Origin: Deltaproteobacteria bacterium
GTDB taxonomy: Bacteria > Desulfobacterota > DSM-4660 > Desulfatiglandales > HGW-15
Direction: 5' to 3'
NCBI GenBank assembly: GCA_020060215.1
Contig: JAGVAP010000132.1
Coordinates: 1 to 64,000, forward strand
DNA length: 64,000 nt
Positions 20,326-29,999 of this stretch are shown here, one piece after another. Under the pieces are notes generated by a model, which did no database searches, was not told where the DNA came from, and worked only from the letters and a program-made list of their open reading frames with translations. The translations under genes were made by a program, and so were the position numbers. Each line of letters starts with the position of its first letter. Positions within the stretch are counted from its first letter, which is position 1.

Positions 20326-21371
20326 CGGAGACCTGCTTCTCTTTCCGTCCCTGCAATCTCTTCCACAGGGAATCGAGATTGGACATCCACGGCCAAATCG
20401 GACGTCCTTTCATGGACCATTCGATCATGCCCTACAAGCGCGATCATCGCCGCGTTGTCGGTGCAATAGGCGGGTCTGGGGTAATAGACCCGGCATCCCT
20501 CAAGCTCCGCCCTTTTCGCCATCGCCGCCCGGAGGGCCTTGTTACACGCCACCCCTCCCGCCATCACGATCGACTCCACTCCTGCGCTCTTTGCGGCCTC
20601 CACCGTTTTCTGCACGAGAACCTCCACGACCGACTCCTGAAAAGAAGCCGCGATGTCCGGCAGGCCGACCCCGGCTGTCTCTTCTCCTCCTTCTCTCCAG
20701 CGCTTGACATACAGCGCTACGGCCGTCTTGAGGCCGCTGAAGCTGAAATCGAGGGTTCCTCGCGAGAGGAGGGGTTTCGGGAACCGGATCCGGCCGGGGT
20801 CGCCCGAGACGGCCGCCTTTTCAATGGCCACGCCGCCTGGATATCCCAGTCCCAGGACCTTTGCCACCTTGTCGAACGCCTCGCCCGCGGCATCGTCCAG
20901 GGTCTGTCCCAGCAACGAATACCCCCCCCTCCCCCTCACATGGTAGAGGGAGGTGTGGCCGCCCGAGACCGTGAGCGCCACAAATGGAAAGGCGGGGACA
21001 TCCTTCTCCAGAAGGATGGAAAGGATATGCCCTTCCAGGTGGTTCACCCCTGCCATGGGTATGCCGTGGACATACGCAACGGCCTTGGCAAAGTTCAAGC
21101 CGACGAGCAGAGAGCCGATCAGCCCCGGGCCCACGGTGACCGCAATCCCCTGCAGTTCGTCCAGTCCCACGCCTGCCTGGGAGAGTGCCCTCTTCACCGC
21201 GGGCACTATGCTTCGGACATGCTCCCTGGAAGCAAGCTCCGGAACAACCCCCCCGTATGTGCTGTGGACGGCGATCTGGGAATGGACCACGCTCGAGAGC
21301 ACCCCCCGCTCTTCATCGAAGACGGCGGCGGATGTATCGTCGCATGACGTGTCTATTCCGAGGATCTTCAT
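20322..21371 (-). CDS. tsaD: tRNA threonylcarbamoyladenosine synthase subunit TsaD
   Basis: The 349-residue ASKHA-fold protein transfers threonylcarbamoyl to A37 of ANN-decoding tRNAs. MKILGIDTSCDDTSAAV marks the start, and HLEGH (metal-binding His pair) and SGGHTSLYHV follow. TsaD works with TsaB, TsaC and TsaE; tsaE is at 27184-27666, while tsaB is not in the window. The start 21371 was chosen by family alignment; the frame is open to 21422. Confidence 0.96.
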   Translation of the reverse strand: MKILGIDTSCDDTSAAVFDEERGVLSSVVHSQIAVHSTYGGVVPELASREHVRSIVPAVKRALSQAGVGLDELQGIAVTVGPGLIGSLLVGLNFAKAVAYVHGIPMAGVNHLEGHILSILLEKDVPAFPFVALTVSGGHTSLYHVRGRGGYSLLGQTLDDAAGEAFDKVAKVLGLGYPGGVAIEKAAVSGDPGRIRFPKPLLSRGTLDFSFSGLKTAVALYVKRWREGGEETAGVGLPDIAASFQESVVEVLVQKTVEAAKSAGVESIVMAGGVACNKALRAAMAKRAELEGCRVYYPRPAYCTDNAAMIALVGHDRMVHERTSDLAVDVQSRFPVEEIAGTEREAGLR

Positions 21372-21463
21372 GACGGCCAATAAGTAAGATCCGGCTCCAA
21401 AGGGGCCGGATTTGATGAACAAGAACCACAGACCCGGACATAGGAGCGCATCTTGCTTTGAAA

Positions 21464-21502
21464 CCCATTATTCCGCCATTCCATTATTCCAACATTCCAG
21501 GC
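21464..21502. repeat. ATTCCATTATTCCAACATTCC-type word
   Basis: A run of ATTCC words lies in the short gap after the PP2C stop. It is the inverted form of the GGAATGATGG family seen at about 208-275 and in an inverted pair at 55836-55965. Confidence 0.5.
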
Positions 21503-21519
21503 CCATCCCTCTCCTCTGT

Positions 21520-22335
21520 TCACCCGGGACCGACAACAAATTTTCTCTTGAACCTCTGCCATACGCCTTCTTCGAGCACCTCCAGCAGGATGACGGAGAT
21601 GTTGTCTCCTCCGCCGGCCCCATTGGCCTCATGAATCAGTATATCGAGTTTCCGCTCGCTGGATATGGAAAAATCGGCCAGGATGTCCCTGATCAACCGC
21701 TCGGGGACATAGCTCGTGAGCCCGTCCGAGCACATCATCATCACGTCTCCGGGCTGGGTCCGTACTGAATTGACGTAAACATCGACCTCCGCATTCAAGC
21801 CCAGCACCCTGGTGAGGATGTTCTTGAACAGAGGATCGGTCGAATCCAGTGGATTGCCTGCAGGCAGCCCAAGGTTTTTCCGTTCCGCCTCCATCGAATG
21901 TTCTTCCGAGATCTGGACCAGACGGCCTTGCTCGAACTTGAACACCGGGCTGTCCCCGACGTTCGCAACCCAAAGCCGTTCGCCCTCCTGCAGCAGGGCG
22001 GAGACGGTCGATCCCATCCGGTGGTACTCCGGCCGCTTCTGGGCCTCGTGGATGAGGATATTCGCCAGGGTGATGGAATTGACCAGATGGTTGGCAGTCC
22101 GCGACCACTCCTCCCGGATGGGGACGAGAAAGGAAGGGGGGGTCCGGCCCCTGACCTTGCGCCAGTAGTCGGCCATCGTCTCCACGACAATCCGGCTCGC
22201 CACCTCACCGGCCTTATGTCCTCCCATGCCGTCGGCCACGACATAGATACCCGACTCCGAATCCACGAGCAGGCTGTCCTCGTTGAGCTTGCGTTTGAGC
22301 CCGACGTCCGTTTTCGCTGCGGCCCTGATCTTCAT
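21520..22335 (-). CDS. PP2C-family serine/threonine phosphatase (Stp-like)
   Basis: The 271-residue cytosolic protein is a PPM phosphatase. Metal-binding aspartates appear in LNEDSLLVD, VVADGMGGHKAGEVAS, MMCSDGLTSYV and GGGDNISVILL, in family order. It lies next to the CHASE2-type Ser/Thr kinase gene on the same strand, and the two probably form a reversible phosphorylation pair. Start at MKIRAAAKTDVG (22335). Confidence 0.93.
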   Translation of the reverse strand: MKIRAAAKTDVGLKRKLNEDSLLVDSESGIYVVADGMGGHKAGEVASRIVVETMADYWRKVRGRTPPSFLVPIREEWSRTANHLVNSITLANILIHEAQKRPEYHRMGSTVSALLQEGERLWVANVGDSPVFKFEQGRLVQISEEHSMEAERKNLGLPAGNPLDSTDPLFKNILTRVLGLNAEVDVYVNSVRTQPGDVMMMCSDGLTSYVPERLIRDILADFSISSERKLDILIHEANGAGGGDNISVILLEVLEEGVWQRFKRKFVVGPG

Positions 22336-22453
22336 ATCAGAATATAATCCGGCCACGAAGACACGAAGTCACGAAGGTGTCGTCATCTTCGCTTAGTTGT
22401 ACGAACCCGTCCACCTCTGGTATAGGGAATCGGAGGTTCTCAATAACGACTTG

Positions 22454-22614
22454 AAAATCCGAATCTCGAATATCGAAATTCGAAACAAACCAATTCAAAT
22501 CCGAATGTTCAAATGAAAGAAAACCGGAATTCAAAATCATGATCTTCGGTTTTGGTCATTTGGATTCTGGTCATTTGGAATTGTTTCGAATTTCGTGTTT
22601 CGGATTTCGGATTT
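22454..22614. repeat. 161-bp imperfect palindrome of AATCCGAA words
   Basis: AAATCCGAATCTCGAATATC at the left end is matched by inverted TTTCGTGTTTCGGATTTCGG at the right end. The inner parts (CAATTCAAATCCGAATG versus CATTTGGAATTG) also pair, so nearly the whole stretch could fold on itself. It fills the gap between the kinase stop and the PP2C start (22336-22670). That gap also carries a CACGAAGTCACGAAG word at about 22355. Confidence 0.75.
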
Positions 22615-22670
22615 ATGCAAGCCCTCTCGGGCGGCCGCCTGATGCCACCCGCCACTGCCGGCGAATGTCA

Positions 22671-25238
22671 CTATAATTTCTTCCCGGCCCTCAGCTCGTC
22701 GATCCTCGCGACCACCTTCTGGAGGTGTTCCGCCATCCTCCCGGCCTTGGCATACCGCTTTTCGGGATCCTTTTCGAGGGCGCGGTTGATGATCTGCTCC
22801 ACCACGGCGGGAACCCTCGGGTTTATCGCCGTGACCGAGAGGTGTTTCTCCTTGGCGATCCGGTACATGAGCGAGGTCAGATCATCCCCTTTGAACGGCT
22901 TCTCTCCGGTGAGCAATTCGAAGAGGACCGCGCCCAAAGAAAAGACGTCCGAACGGCCGTCCACCTTCTTTCCTGCAATCTGTTCAGGGGACATATACAG
23001 AGGAGTGCCGAGTACGACCCCCGTCCTCGTCTTGGAGGAAGTGGCGATTCGGGCGATCCCGAAGTCCATGACCTTCACTTCGTTCGTCCCCTTGATCCGC
23101 ATGATGTTGGCCGGTTTGACATCCCGGTGGACAATGCCCTTGTCATGCGCGTAGTCCAGGGCCTCGGCTACTTTGGCCGCCACCGAAAGGGCCTCCCTGA
23201 GCGGAAGAAGGTTCTGGGGGTCCGCATGAACGGCCAGATCTTCCCCCTCCAGGTACTCCATTGCGATATAAGCGAGGTCCTGCTCTTCCCCGCAATCATA
23301 GATGGTCACAATATTGGGATGCGCGAGCAGTCCGGCCGACTCGGCCTCCCTGAAGAATCTCTCCTTGATCTCCTGGACCACATCTTCATCAAATTCCGAC
23401 AGGCGAACGGTCTTGATGGCCACGACCCTGTGGATCTTGGGATCTTCGCCTTTGTAGACGACGCCCATGGCCCCCCTTCCGATCTCCTCCACCACCCGAT
23501 ACCGCCCGAGGATGGGCGTGGCATCCGCAGCGGAAGGGGATGTGCCGATTTCCCCCGGATGGGTTCTCCCGGATTGACCGAAGACGAGCGTCGCTTCCGC
23601 ATTCTTCAGCCGGGGGATCCGTTCATCCAGGTCCTTGAAGTCATGCCCGTCTCCTACGATGATCTTGTACGTGGACAGGGCCTTGTCGAACTGCCTCTTC
23701 CGCTCGAATTCGATGCCCAGGTTGTAAAGGAGATCCTTGATTCCCTCTGTTTCAAGAGGGATCTTCAGAAACTTTTCCAGGGCCAGGTCGAGCATCCCCT
23801 GCTGCTGAAAAGAGAGCCCCAGCATCTTGTCGGTCTCCGCGGGATCCGCTTCGACCCTTTCCTTCCTCTTCCCGGTCAAGAAGAATCGCCCGGGAACAAC
23901 GAGGATATAACCCACCGCAAGCAGGGACATGGGAGGAACGACCTTCAGCCATACACCGTAGGAGAAAAAAAGGACGCAGCCGACGACCCCGCAGGAGAGG
24001 AAAAGGAGCAGGGTGGTCCAGGCCCCGACCCCCGCACTCACGCGCGGCAGGACAAAGGAGATGAACATGCCGAAGAGGACCAGCACCCCTGTCTCCACGA
24101 GGGGGAGGTACGTCTGGCGAGAGAAAAAACGCTGGCGCAGGATATTGGCCACCGAAGTGGCGATCACCTCCACGCCCGGCAACTGCCCGGAGATGGGGGT
24201 TGCGAACCGATCCCCTGTCCCGGTCGCCGTCGGCCCCACGATCACAATCTTGTCCTTGAAGAGACCCGGCTGGATCTGGTTCTTGTACACCTTCGAAAAC
24301 GGCGTCCGGTGAAAGGCGATCCCAGGGTCGCCATGCCAGCGGATCAATGTCCGCATCTGGGGATCTATGGCGGGGACCGTCAGGACTTCGGATGGACTCA
24401 CCCTGAGTTGAACCCCGCGGCCGATCAGGACGACCACGTCTTCGTCTCCGAGCCGCTTGTAGGCCCTGACAACGGCGACGGGGAAAGATGGGACATACAT
24501 GTTGTCCAGATAGCCGACCACGTGGACCTGGTTCCGTATGGTTCCATCCGGGTCCGAAAAGACATTGACGTGGCCGATCCCTGCAGCGCCTTCTGCAAGA
24601 GAGGGGAGGAGGGGCTTCATGCCGGAGAGCCGGAACAGGGAAGCGACCGACCTCTCTTCGTCCCCGTTCTCCACCTTTTTGTAGAGGTGGGGAGCCATGA
24701 ATTCCGGCGGGCTCCGGTCTCGCCCGGCTCCCTGCGTGTCGAAGTGGATCGGCAGAACCACATTCCCGGCCTCCCTGATCGCCCCCGCGAGTTCCGCATC
24801 ATGGTCCAGTTCCTGTACCGTTTGACTGAGTTTATTCGCGAAGACCAGCCCCGGGCCCTGCCTGCCAAGGAGCAAGAGATCGAATTCCCGCTTCAGGTTC
24901 TTTACCGCCCTCAGGCCCGCGCTCTCTTCCGGTTCAGGGAAGGGGATGTTCAAGGCCACCACTCCGGCCCCCGCGGCGGAAAGATTCCGGATCGCCGCTG
25001 CAAGGATGTTTCTCGGCCACGGGAATCGGCCCAGTTGAGAGAGGTCCTCGTCCGTAATCACCACAAGCTCGATATCGGGGTCCGGATCGTCGGAGGCGGC
25101 CAGTCTGGCCCTGAGGTCGAAACTCTTCAACTCCAGGGGTTCGGTCAGGTCCAGTTTACCGGTGGCGCTCGCAAAGAGGAAATAGAGGGTGACGATCACG
25201 CCGATCAGCCAATTCGGTAGGACTCTCTTCAGCCGCAT
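22671..25238 (-). CDS. CHASE2-domain sensor serine/threonine protein kinase
   Basis: The 855-residue protein has an N-terminal helix, an extracytoplasmic CHASE2 sensor (about 30-370, with VVITDEDLSQLGRFPWPR and KDKIVIVGPTATGTGD), three transmembrane helices (about 385-470) and a TPR-like stretch (about 490-560). A C-terminal Hanks-type kinase follows (about 585-850). Kinase residues are all present: EIGRGAMGVVYKG, VAIKTV, GIVHRDVKPANIM and VMDFGIAR. Domain order sensor-TM-TPR-kinase is the reverse of PknB-type kinases. The start is set at MRLKRVLPNWL because the longer frame to 25364 is low-complexity. The PP2C gene downstream is the likely antagonist. Confidence 0.92.
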   Translation of the reverse strand: MRLKRVLPNWLIGVIVTLYFLFASATGKLDLTEPLELKSFDLRARLAASDDPDPDIELVVITDEDLSQLGRFPWPRNILAAAIRNLSAAGAGVVALNIPFPEPEESAGLRAVKNLKREFDLLLLGRQGPGLVFANKLSQTVQELDHDAELAGAIREAGNVVLPIHFDTQGAGRDRSPPEFMAPHLYKKVENGDEERSVASLFRLSGMKPLLPSLAEGAAGIGHVNVFSDPDGTIRNQVHVVGYLDNMYVPSFPVAVVRAYKRLGDEDVVVLIGRGVQLRVSPSEVLTVPAIDPQMRTLIRWHGDPGIAFHRTPFSKVYKNQIQPGLFKDKIVIVGPTATGTGDRFATPISGQLPGVEVIATSVANILRQRFFSRQTYLPLVETGVLVLFGMFISFVLPRVSAGVGAWTTLLLFLSCGVVGCVLFFSYGVWLKVVPPMSLLAVGYILVVPGRFFLTGKRKERVEADPAETDKMLGLSFQQQGMLDLALEKFLKIPLETEGIKDLLYNLGIEFERKRQFDKALSTYKIIVGDGHDFKDLDERIPRLKNAEATLVFGQSGRTHPGEIGTSPSAADATPILGRYRVVEEIGRGAMGVVYKGEDPKIHRVVAIKTVRLSEFDEDVVQEIKERFFREAESAGLLAHPNIVTIYDCGEEQDLAYIAMEYLEGEDLAVHADPQNLLPLREALSVAAKVAEALDYAHDKGIVHRDVKPANIMRIKGTNEVKVMDFGIARIATSSKTRTGVVLGTPLYMSPEQIAGKKVDGRSDVFSLGAVLFELLTGEKPFKGDDLTSLMYRIAKEKHLSVTAINPRVPAVVEQIINRALEKDPEKRYAKAGRMAEHLQKVVARIDELRAGKKL

Positions 25239-25433
25239 AGGGTTCCTCGCAAGAGCAAGAGTCGCAGAGGTCTTTGGGTCCCGGGTCCCTGCGGCTCCGC
25301 CGGTCTGGACAACGGGCAGAGACCCGAAGTCGACCTCGCAAAAAGGCGCGTTCACCTTTGTCACGGGACTTTGACGAGTCGCGACTCTGCCTCACCGGGC
25401 CTCCGGACCTTGGACCCTGGGCCCCGCAGACCT

Positions 25434-25976
25434 TCATAGCTTTATGAAAGGCTTGATCTTCAGAAATCGCCGGGGCCCGATTCCGGGCACGGTGATCAGA
25501 TCCTCCAGGCTCTTGAAACCGCCTCTCCTCGTTCGCTCCTCAATCATCGCCCTTGCAAGTCCCGGGCCTATATTGGGGAGAGCCGTAAGACCCGCCTCCG
25601 ACTCCCTGTTGATGGACAGGGGGATCCCGAGGGTCATCTTGAAAAACCCGTTCATTTCCCCCCGGGTGAGCCGGGTCCCGGTCCCTTCCTTTCGGATATC
25701 GAGCCGCTCGCCGCTCGAGAAGACCTGGTGCGAATCGGTGTCGAGATCGGCAACGGCATGGATGCCCGCCCTGGCGGTCACCTCTCGAAGAGAAGGTTCA
25801 CCGGAAAAGGCATGAACGACACCGCCGATTTGAACGTGATGGGCCTCGTGGGGTGGAATGCGCGCCGACCCACGCAGATGAAGCAACGGCCTGAGGCCGT
25901 AGACGGCGCAAAGAAACAGGAGCAGCAGCAGCAGAGGCGCCGCCCTGTCACTTCTCCGGGGAAGGCTCATCTTCAA
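25434..25976 (-). CDS. ComEA-like helix-hairpin-helix protein with membrane anchor
   Basis: The 180-residue protein has one N-terminal membrane segment ([16 protein letters not shown]). A short SLBB-like stretch follows ([16 protein letters not shown]), and two helix-hairpin-helix motifs lie at the end ([19 protein letters not shown] and [17 protein letters not shown]). This is the layout of ComEA-type DNA receptors, but no competence genes are nearby. It overlaps the end of lysC by 29 nt or fewer depending on which of two ATGs is used. Confidence 0.75.
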   Translation of the reverse strand: MKMSLPRRSDRAAPLLLLLLFLCAVYGLRPLLHLRGSARIPPHEAHHVQIGGVVHAFSGEPSLREVTARAGIHAVADLDTDSHQVFSSGERLDIRKEGTGTRLTRGEMNGFFKMTLGIPLSINRESEAGLTALPNIGPGLARAMIEERTRRGGFKSLEDLITVPGIGPRRFLKIKPFIKL

Positions 25977-27180
25977 GACCGAAGGCCCTGTGCAGGACCC
26001 TTACCGCCAGTTCCGTATACTTCTCCTCGATGATGCAGGAGATCTTGATCTCGGAGGTACTGATCATCATGATGTTGATATTCTCACTGGCCAGGACATG
26101 GAACATCTTCTGGGCCACTCCGGCATGGTTCCTCATCCCAACCCCGATGATGGACACCTTGGCAATGTCCTCGTCCCCGAGGACCTTTTCGGCCCCGATC
26201 CTGGCGGCCACTTCGCTTACCGACTTCATGGTCTTGTGGAAATCCGCCTTGGGGACCGTGAAGGTCAGGTCCGTGAGCCCCTCCTCACTCGTGTTCTGGA
26301 CGATCATGTCCACCACGACCCCGACCTGGAAGATCGGCTCGAAGATCTGGGCCGCGACGCCCGGCCTGTCCGGAACCTTCTTGATGGTTACCCTGGCCTC
26401 ATTCTTGTTGTACGTGACACCCGAAACCAGGACCTTTTCCATGTCCCTTGTTTCCGCAACCACCATCGTCCCCCTTTCTCTCGAAAAAGTGGATCTCACG
26501 TGAATCGGCACGTTGTACTTCTTTGCGAACTCCACCGATCGGATCTCCAGGACCTTCGCGCCCAGGCTGGCCATTTCCAGCATCTCATCATAGGAGATCG
26601 TCTCGAGCTTTCTGGCCCTGGGGCAGACATTGGGGTCGGTCGTATAGACGCCATTCACATCCGTGAAGATCTCGCACACATCCGCCTTGACCGCTGCCGC
26701 GAGCGCGACCGCCGTCGTATCCGAACCGCCCCGGCCGAGGGTCGTGATGTTGTTCTCCTCGTCAAGCCCCTGGAAACCTGCGACCGTTACAATGCACCCC
26801 TTGTCCAACTCGTTCAGAATCCTGGTCGTGTCGATGTCGTGGATACGGGCCTTTCCATAGAGGCGGTCTGTAAGGATGGGCACCTGAAAGCCGAGCAGGG
26901 AGCAGGCGTCGTACCCCATGGACTTCACCGCCATGGCAAACAGGGCGACGCTCACCTGTTCTCCTGTGGCCATGAGGACATCCAGTTCTCTGGATGAGGG
27001 TTCGGGGGTCATCTTTTTGGCCAGTTGGATGAGGCTGTCCGTCTGACCGGCCATGGCGGAGAGGACCACGATCATCCGGTTCCCCTCCTTGTAGTACTCG
27101 AGTACCCTTTGGGCTACATCTTTGATCTTTTCGATGCTGCCCACGGAAGTGCCGCCGAATTTCTGTACAATCAGAGCCAT
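25948..27180 (-). CDS. lysC: aspartate kinase
   Basis: The 410-residue enzyme phosphorylates aspartate in the first step to lysine, threonine and methionine. It has [11 protein letters not shown] at the start, [15 protein letters not shown] and [12 protein letters not shown] in the kinase domain, and two ACT domains after about residue 265 that usually give feedback control. It could supply the methionine used by MetK elsewhere in the window. Confidence 0.96.
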   Translation of the reverse strand: MALIVQKFGGTSVGSIEKIKDVAQRVLEYYKEGNRMIVVLSAMAGQTDSLIQLAKKMTPEPSSRELDVLMATGEQVSVALFAMAVKSMGYDACSLLGFQVPILTDRLYGKARIHDIDTTRILNELDKGCIVTVAGFQGLDEENNITTLGRGGSDTTAVALAAAVKADVCEIFTDVNGVYTTDPNVCPRARKLETISYDEMLEMASLGAKVLEIRSVEFAKKYNVPIHVRSTFSRERGTMVVAETRDMEKVLVSGVTYNKNEARVTIKKVPDRPGVAAQIFEPIFQVGVVVDMIVQNTSEEGLTDLTFTVPKADFHKTMKSVSEVAARIGAEKVLGDEDIAKVSIIGVGMRNHAGVAQKMFHVLASENINIMMISTSEIKISCIIEEKYTELAVRVLHRAFGLEDEPSPEK

Positions 27181-27183
27181 ACG

Positions 27184-27666
27184 TTATGCCTTTTCTACCC
27201 CCTTCAGAAATGATTCGATGATCTCTTCAGCCCGCGGATGGGTGCCGGACAGGACGATCCGCCGTCGGTGACCATCCAAGATGACGAACTCGACCCTTAC
27301 GCTTTGCTCCGGAAGGATCTCAGGCCACCGGTCGGCCCACTCCATGACGGCGATACCGCGGCTGTAGAGGTATTCCTCCAGACCGGCGGAAAAGAACTCC
27401 GCCCGGCTTTCCAGCCGGTAGATATCCATGTGATACAGGGTGACCTCCCCCGGGTACTCGTTGACCAGTGCGAAAGACGGGCTTGTGACAACCACACCCT
27501 CGGAAAGCCCCAGGCCGGCGGCGATCCCTTTCGTGAACCAGGTCTTCCCGCTGCCCAGCTCTCCCGCAAGCCCCACCACGTCGCCCTCCCTGAGGAGCGA
27601 ACCCAGGACCCGCCCCAGGTTTACGGTCTCTTCATCCGACTCGGATTGGATGGTGAAATTATCCAT
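27184..27666 (-). CDS. tsaE: tRNA threonylcarbamoyladenosine biosynthesis ATPase TsaE
   Basis: The roughly 160-residue P-loop protein has GELGSGKTWFTKGIA, SPSFALVNEY and a MEWADRW segment, all TsaE hallmarks. It supports the TsaB-TsaD complex in t6A synthesis. ATG 27666 gives the usual N-terminus. A TTG at 27684 is an alternative. It lies just upstream of lysC. Confidence 0.93.
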   Translation of the reverse strand: MDNFTIQSESDEETVNLGRVLGSLLREGDVVGLAGELGSGKTWFTKGIAAGLGLSEGVVVTSPSFALVNEYPGEVTLYHMDIYRLESRAEFFSAGLEEYLYSRGIAVMEWADRWPEILPEQSVRVEFVILDGHRRRIVLSGTHPRAEEIIESFLKGVEKA

Positions 27667-27760
27667 GTCCTTGGAATTTGTCAAATGCGGAGTTTAAAAA
27701 CAAGCGGTTACGACGTCCGAGGGTGACTCCAGGGGCTCACGCTCAGGGTTGTGTATAAAT

Positions 27761-27793
27761 TCGAAATCCGAATTGGTTTGCTTCGGATTTCGA
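27761..27793. repeat. 12-bp perfect inverted repeat TCGAAATCCGAA
   Basis: TCGAAATCCGAA (27761-27772) and TTCGGATTTCGA (27782-27793) are perfect arms with a 9-bp spacer, of the same word family as 22454-22614 and 41168-41208. Nearer the nnrD stop, TCCTCCACCGGAGG (about 27854-27869) forms a small hairpin. A copy of it lies before the stop of the gene at 35246. Confidence 0.65.
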
Positions 27794-27888
27794 TATTCGA
27801 AAATCGGATTTTTCAAGCGCCCGATTCAACCCCGGACCGGTAGAAACTATCCGGTTCCTCCACCGGAGGGAAAGGGTTTAGGGGGCAA

Positions 27889-29493
27889 CTAAAGCGGCTG
27901 ATAGAGATCAACGTACGGCGCAAGCCCGCTCAGAGGCCACTCCCCTTCTCCAAGGGCCGACATCAACCCGGGCAGCAACGGAGGCAAATCGGTCGCGAGG
28001 ACGCCTGTCTGTCCCATCTCCTCCGACAGGCGATCTGCGGCCAGACCGTGCAGATACACCCCGGCTGCGGCCGCCGTTTCGATGGGCCATCCTCTTGCCA
28101 GGAACGCCGCAATCACACCGGTCAATACGTCCCCTGTTCCTCCGCTCGCGAGGGCGGGATTGCCTGTGGGGTTCAGACGGACCAGCCCGGCGGGCCCTGC
28201 AATCAGGGTGCCCGCCCCTTTGAGAACCAGGAGACAACCGTACTTCTGCGCAAAGGACGAGGCCACACCGACCCGGTCGGACTGGACGTCCGCATTCCGG
28301 ACCCCGGCCAACCTGGCCATCTCCCCCGGGTGAGGGGTGAGCACCACCTTTCCATTGGCCCTCGTGAGGACATCCGGATCGGTTGCGAGCGCGTTCAAAC
28401 CGTCTGCGTCCACGACCACCGGGACGGGACAGGTCTCGACGATCCTCCTTGCCAGGGCAACGGTCTCCGGGTGGGTCGAGAGGCCCGGACCCATGGCCAG
28501 GGCGGTCTTCCCTTCCAGAAACGCCCTGATCGTCCCCTCCGCTTCAAGGGAGAGGGTCCCTTCCGCTGTCTCGGGGAGCGGCAGGGTCATCGCCTCCGTG
28601 AGCTTGTTCTCCAGAATCGGATTGAGACTTGCGGGCGTCCCCACGGTCACCAGCCCCGCTCCCGCCCTGAGGGCGCCGAGGGCGGTGAGGGTGGCTGCAC
28701 CCGTTTTCCCGGGAGATCCGGCGAGGATGAAGAGGTGCCCCCTTGTCCCTTTGTGGATGTCGCTCCTCTCCGGGCCGAGCAGGGGGACAAAATCACCGGG
28801 CTCGGTCATGTGAAATCGGCCCGGCACAAGATCCGCGACCGAGGGGGGGATACCGATATCGATCCTGGCTATCCGCCCGACATACTCGGGTCCGGGGAAG
28901 ACGAAGTGCCCCACTTTGGGAAAGCCGAAGGTGACTGTGAGCGAGGCCTTTACGGCAACCCCCATGACCTGTCCTGTGTCTGCGCTGAGGCCCGAGGGGA
29001 TATCGATGGCAGTCACGGGTCTTCCGGACGCGTTGACATCACGAATCACCTGGCCGTAATAACCGCCGACCTCCGACTGGAGACCGGTGCCGAGAATCCC
29101 ATCCACCAGGTAGTCACAGCCTCTCAGTCGATCCAAGCAGGAGGCCCATTCCCCGGGTCCGGGAGCCGCCAGCACCTCGACGCCCGTTCTCCTGATGATG
29201 TTGAGGTTCTGGAGGGCATCCCCGGAGATGCGTTCGGTTTCGGAGAGGACCACGACCAGGACCCGCATCCCTGCTCCCTGGAGATACCGGGCCATGACAT
29301 ACCCGTCACCTCCGTTGTTTCCCTTTCCGCAGATGATCCCGACAGGGGAGCGCTCCGGCGGATCAAAATGCTCCATGAAGACCCTCGCAGCCCCCCGCGC
29401 CGCGTTTTCCATGAGGACCGCACCGGGGATCCCGATCTCTTCGATCGCCAGCCGATCCATCTCCTTCATCTCACGAGAGCCGACCAGTCTCAT
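27889..29493 (-). CDS. nnrD: bifunctional NAD(P)H-hydrate epimerase / ADP-dependent dehydratase
   Basis: The 534-residue protein repairs damaged NAD(P)H. The N-terminal YjeF epimerase domain (about 1-215) has ENAARGAARVF and ICGKGNNGGDGYVMARYL. The C-terminal carbohydrate-kinase-like dehydratase domain has VVVDADGLNAL, LTPHPGEMARL and ASGGTGDVLTGVIAAFLARG. The start MRLVGSREMKEMD overlaps the acpS end by 23 nt. Confidence 0.95.
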   Translation of the reverse strand: MRLVGSREMKEMDRLAIEEIGIPGAVLMENAARGAARVFMEHFDPPERSPVGIICGKGNNGGDGYVMARYLQGAGMRVLVVVLSETERISGDALQNLNIIRRTGVEVLAAPGPGEWASCLDRLRGCDYLVDGILGTGLQSEVGGYYGQVIRDVNASGRPVTAIDIPSGLSADTGQVMGVAVKASLTVTFGFPKVGHFVFPGPEYVGRIARIDIGIPPSVADLVPGRFHMTEPGDFVPLLGPERSDIHKGTRGHLFILAGSPGKTGAATLTALGALRAGAGLVTVGTPASLNPILENKLTEAMTLPLPETAEGTLSLEAEGTIRAFLEGKTALAMGPGLSTHPETVALARRIVETCPVPVVVDADGLNALATDPDVLTRANGKVVLTPHPGEMARLAGVRNADVQSDRVGVASSFAQKYGCLLVLKGAGTLIAGPAGLVRLNPTGNPALASGGTGDVLTGVIAAFLARGWPIETAAAAGVYLHGLAADRLSEEMGQTGVLATDLPPLLPGLMSALGEGEWPLSGLAPYVDLYQPL

Positions 29494-29872
29494 CTTCCTG
29501 CTCCAGGACCACCATGGCCACCCCATACCCCCGCTCGTCCGAGAGGCTCAGGTGAATGCGGGTGATCCTCTCCTTTCGGCAGATCTCCGACGACATGCCG
29601 TGGATCTTCAGGCCGGGTCTTCCCCCCGGATAGTGAAACACTTCGATGTCCTTCCACCGGACCCCACTCCTCATCCCCGTTCCAAGGGCCTTGGAAAAGG
29701 CCTCCTTCGCGCCAAATCGCAGCGCGAAACAGGGGCCGGGGGCAGCCCTCCGGAGGCACATCTCCGCCTCCGCCGCCGTAAACACCCGTCCGACGAATCG
29801 ATCGCCCCAGCGGTTCAGGGCATCCTGTATGCGGGAAACTTGTACCAGGTCCACACCGATGCCGTAGATCAT
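29471..29872 (-). CDS. acpS: holo-[acyl-carrier-protein] synthase
   Basis: The 133-residue enzyme transfers 4'-phosphopantetheine from CoA to acyl carrier protein. It starts MIYGIGVDLVQVSRI, with the Mg-binding Asp, and has RFGAKEAFSKALG with the catalytic Glu-Lys. Length and motifs are standard. It overlaps nnrD by 23 nt, a common neighbour. Confidence 0.95.
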   Translation of the reverse strand: MIYGIGVDLVQVSRIQDALNRWGDRFVGRVFTAAEAEMCLRRAAPGPCFALRFGAKEAFSKALGTGMRSGVRWKDIEVFHYPGGRPGLKIHGMSSEICRKERITRIHLSLSDERGYGVAMVVLEQEDETGRLS

Positions 29873-29999
29873 TGGTCATTTATCGTTGAGCACATTCGTC
29901 ATTTGCCGTTGGTCATCCAGTGAGACTCCACCCGCAGAGCCCCCGCGCTCGCGCGGGGACAGGCGCGCGGCCCCAGGAGACCCCTCGAAGGGGGCTGCT

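Noticed and set aside
22725..25220. 831-codon open frame antisense to the CHASE2 kinase
   Set aside because: It mirrors the kinase gene and has no domain or ribosome site. The kinase motifs on the other strand are complete.
25434..25976. natural competence locus
   Set aside because: Only a ComEA-like helix-hairpin-helix protein is seen, with no comEC, pilin or dprA near it.
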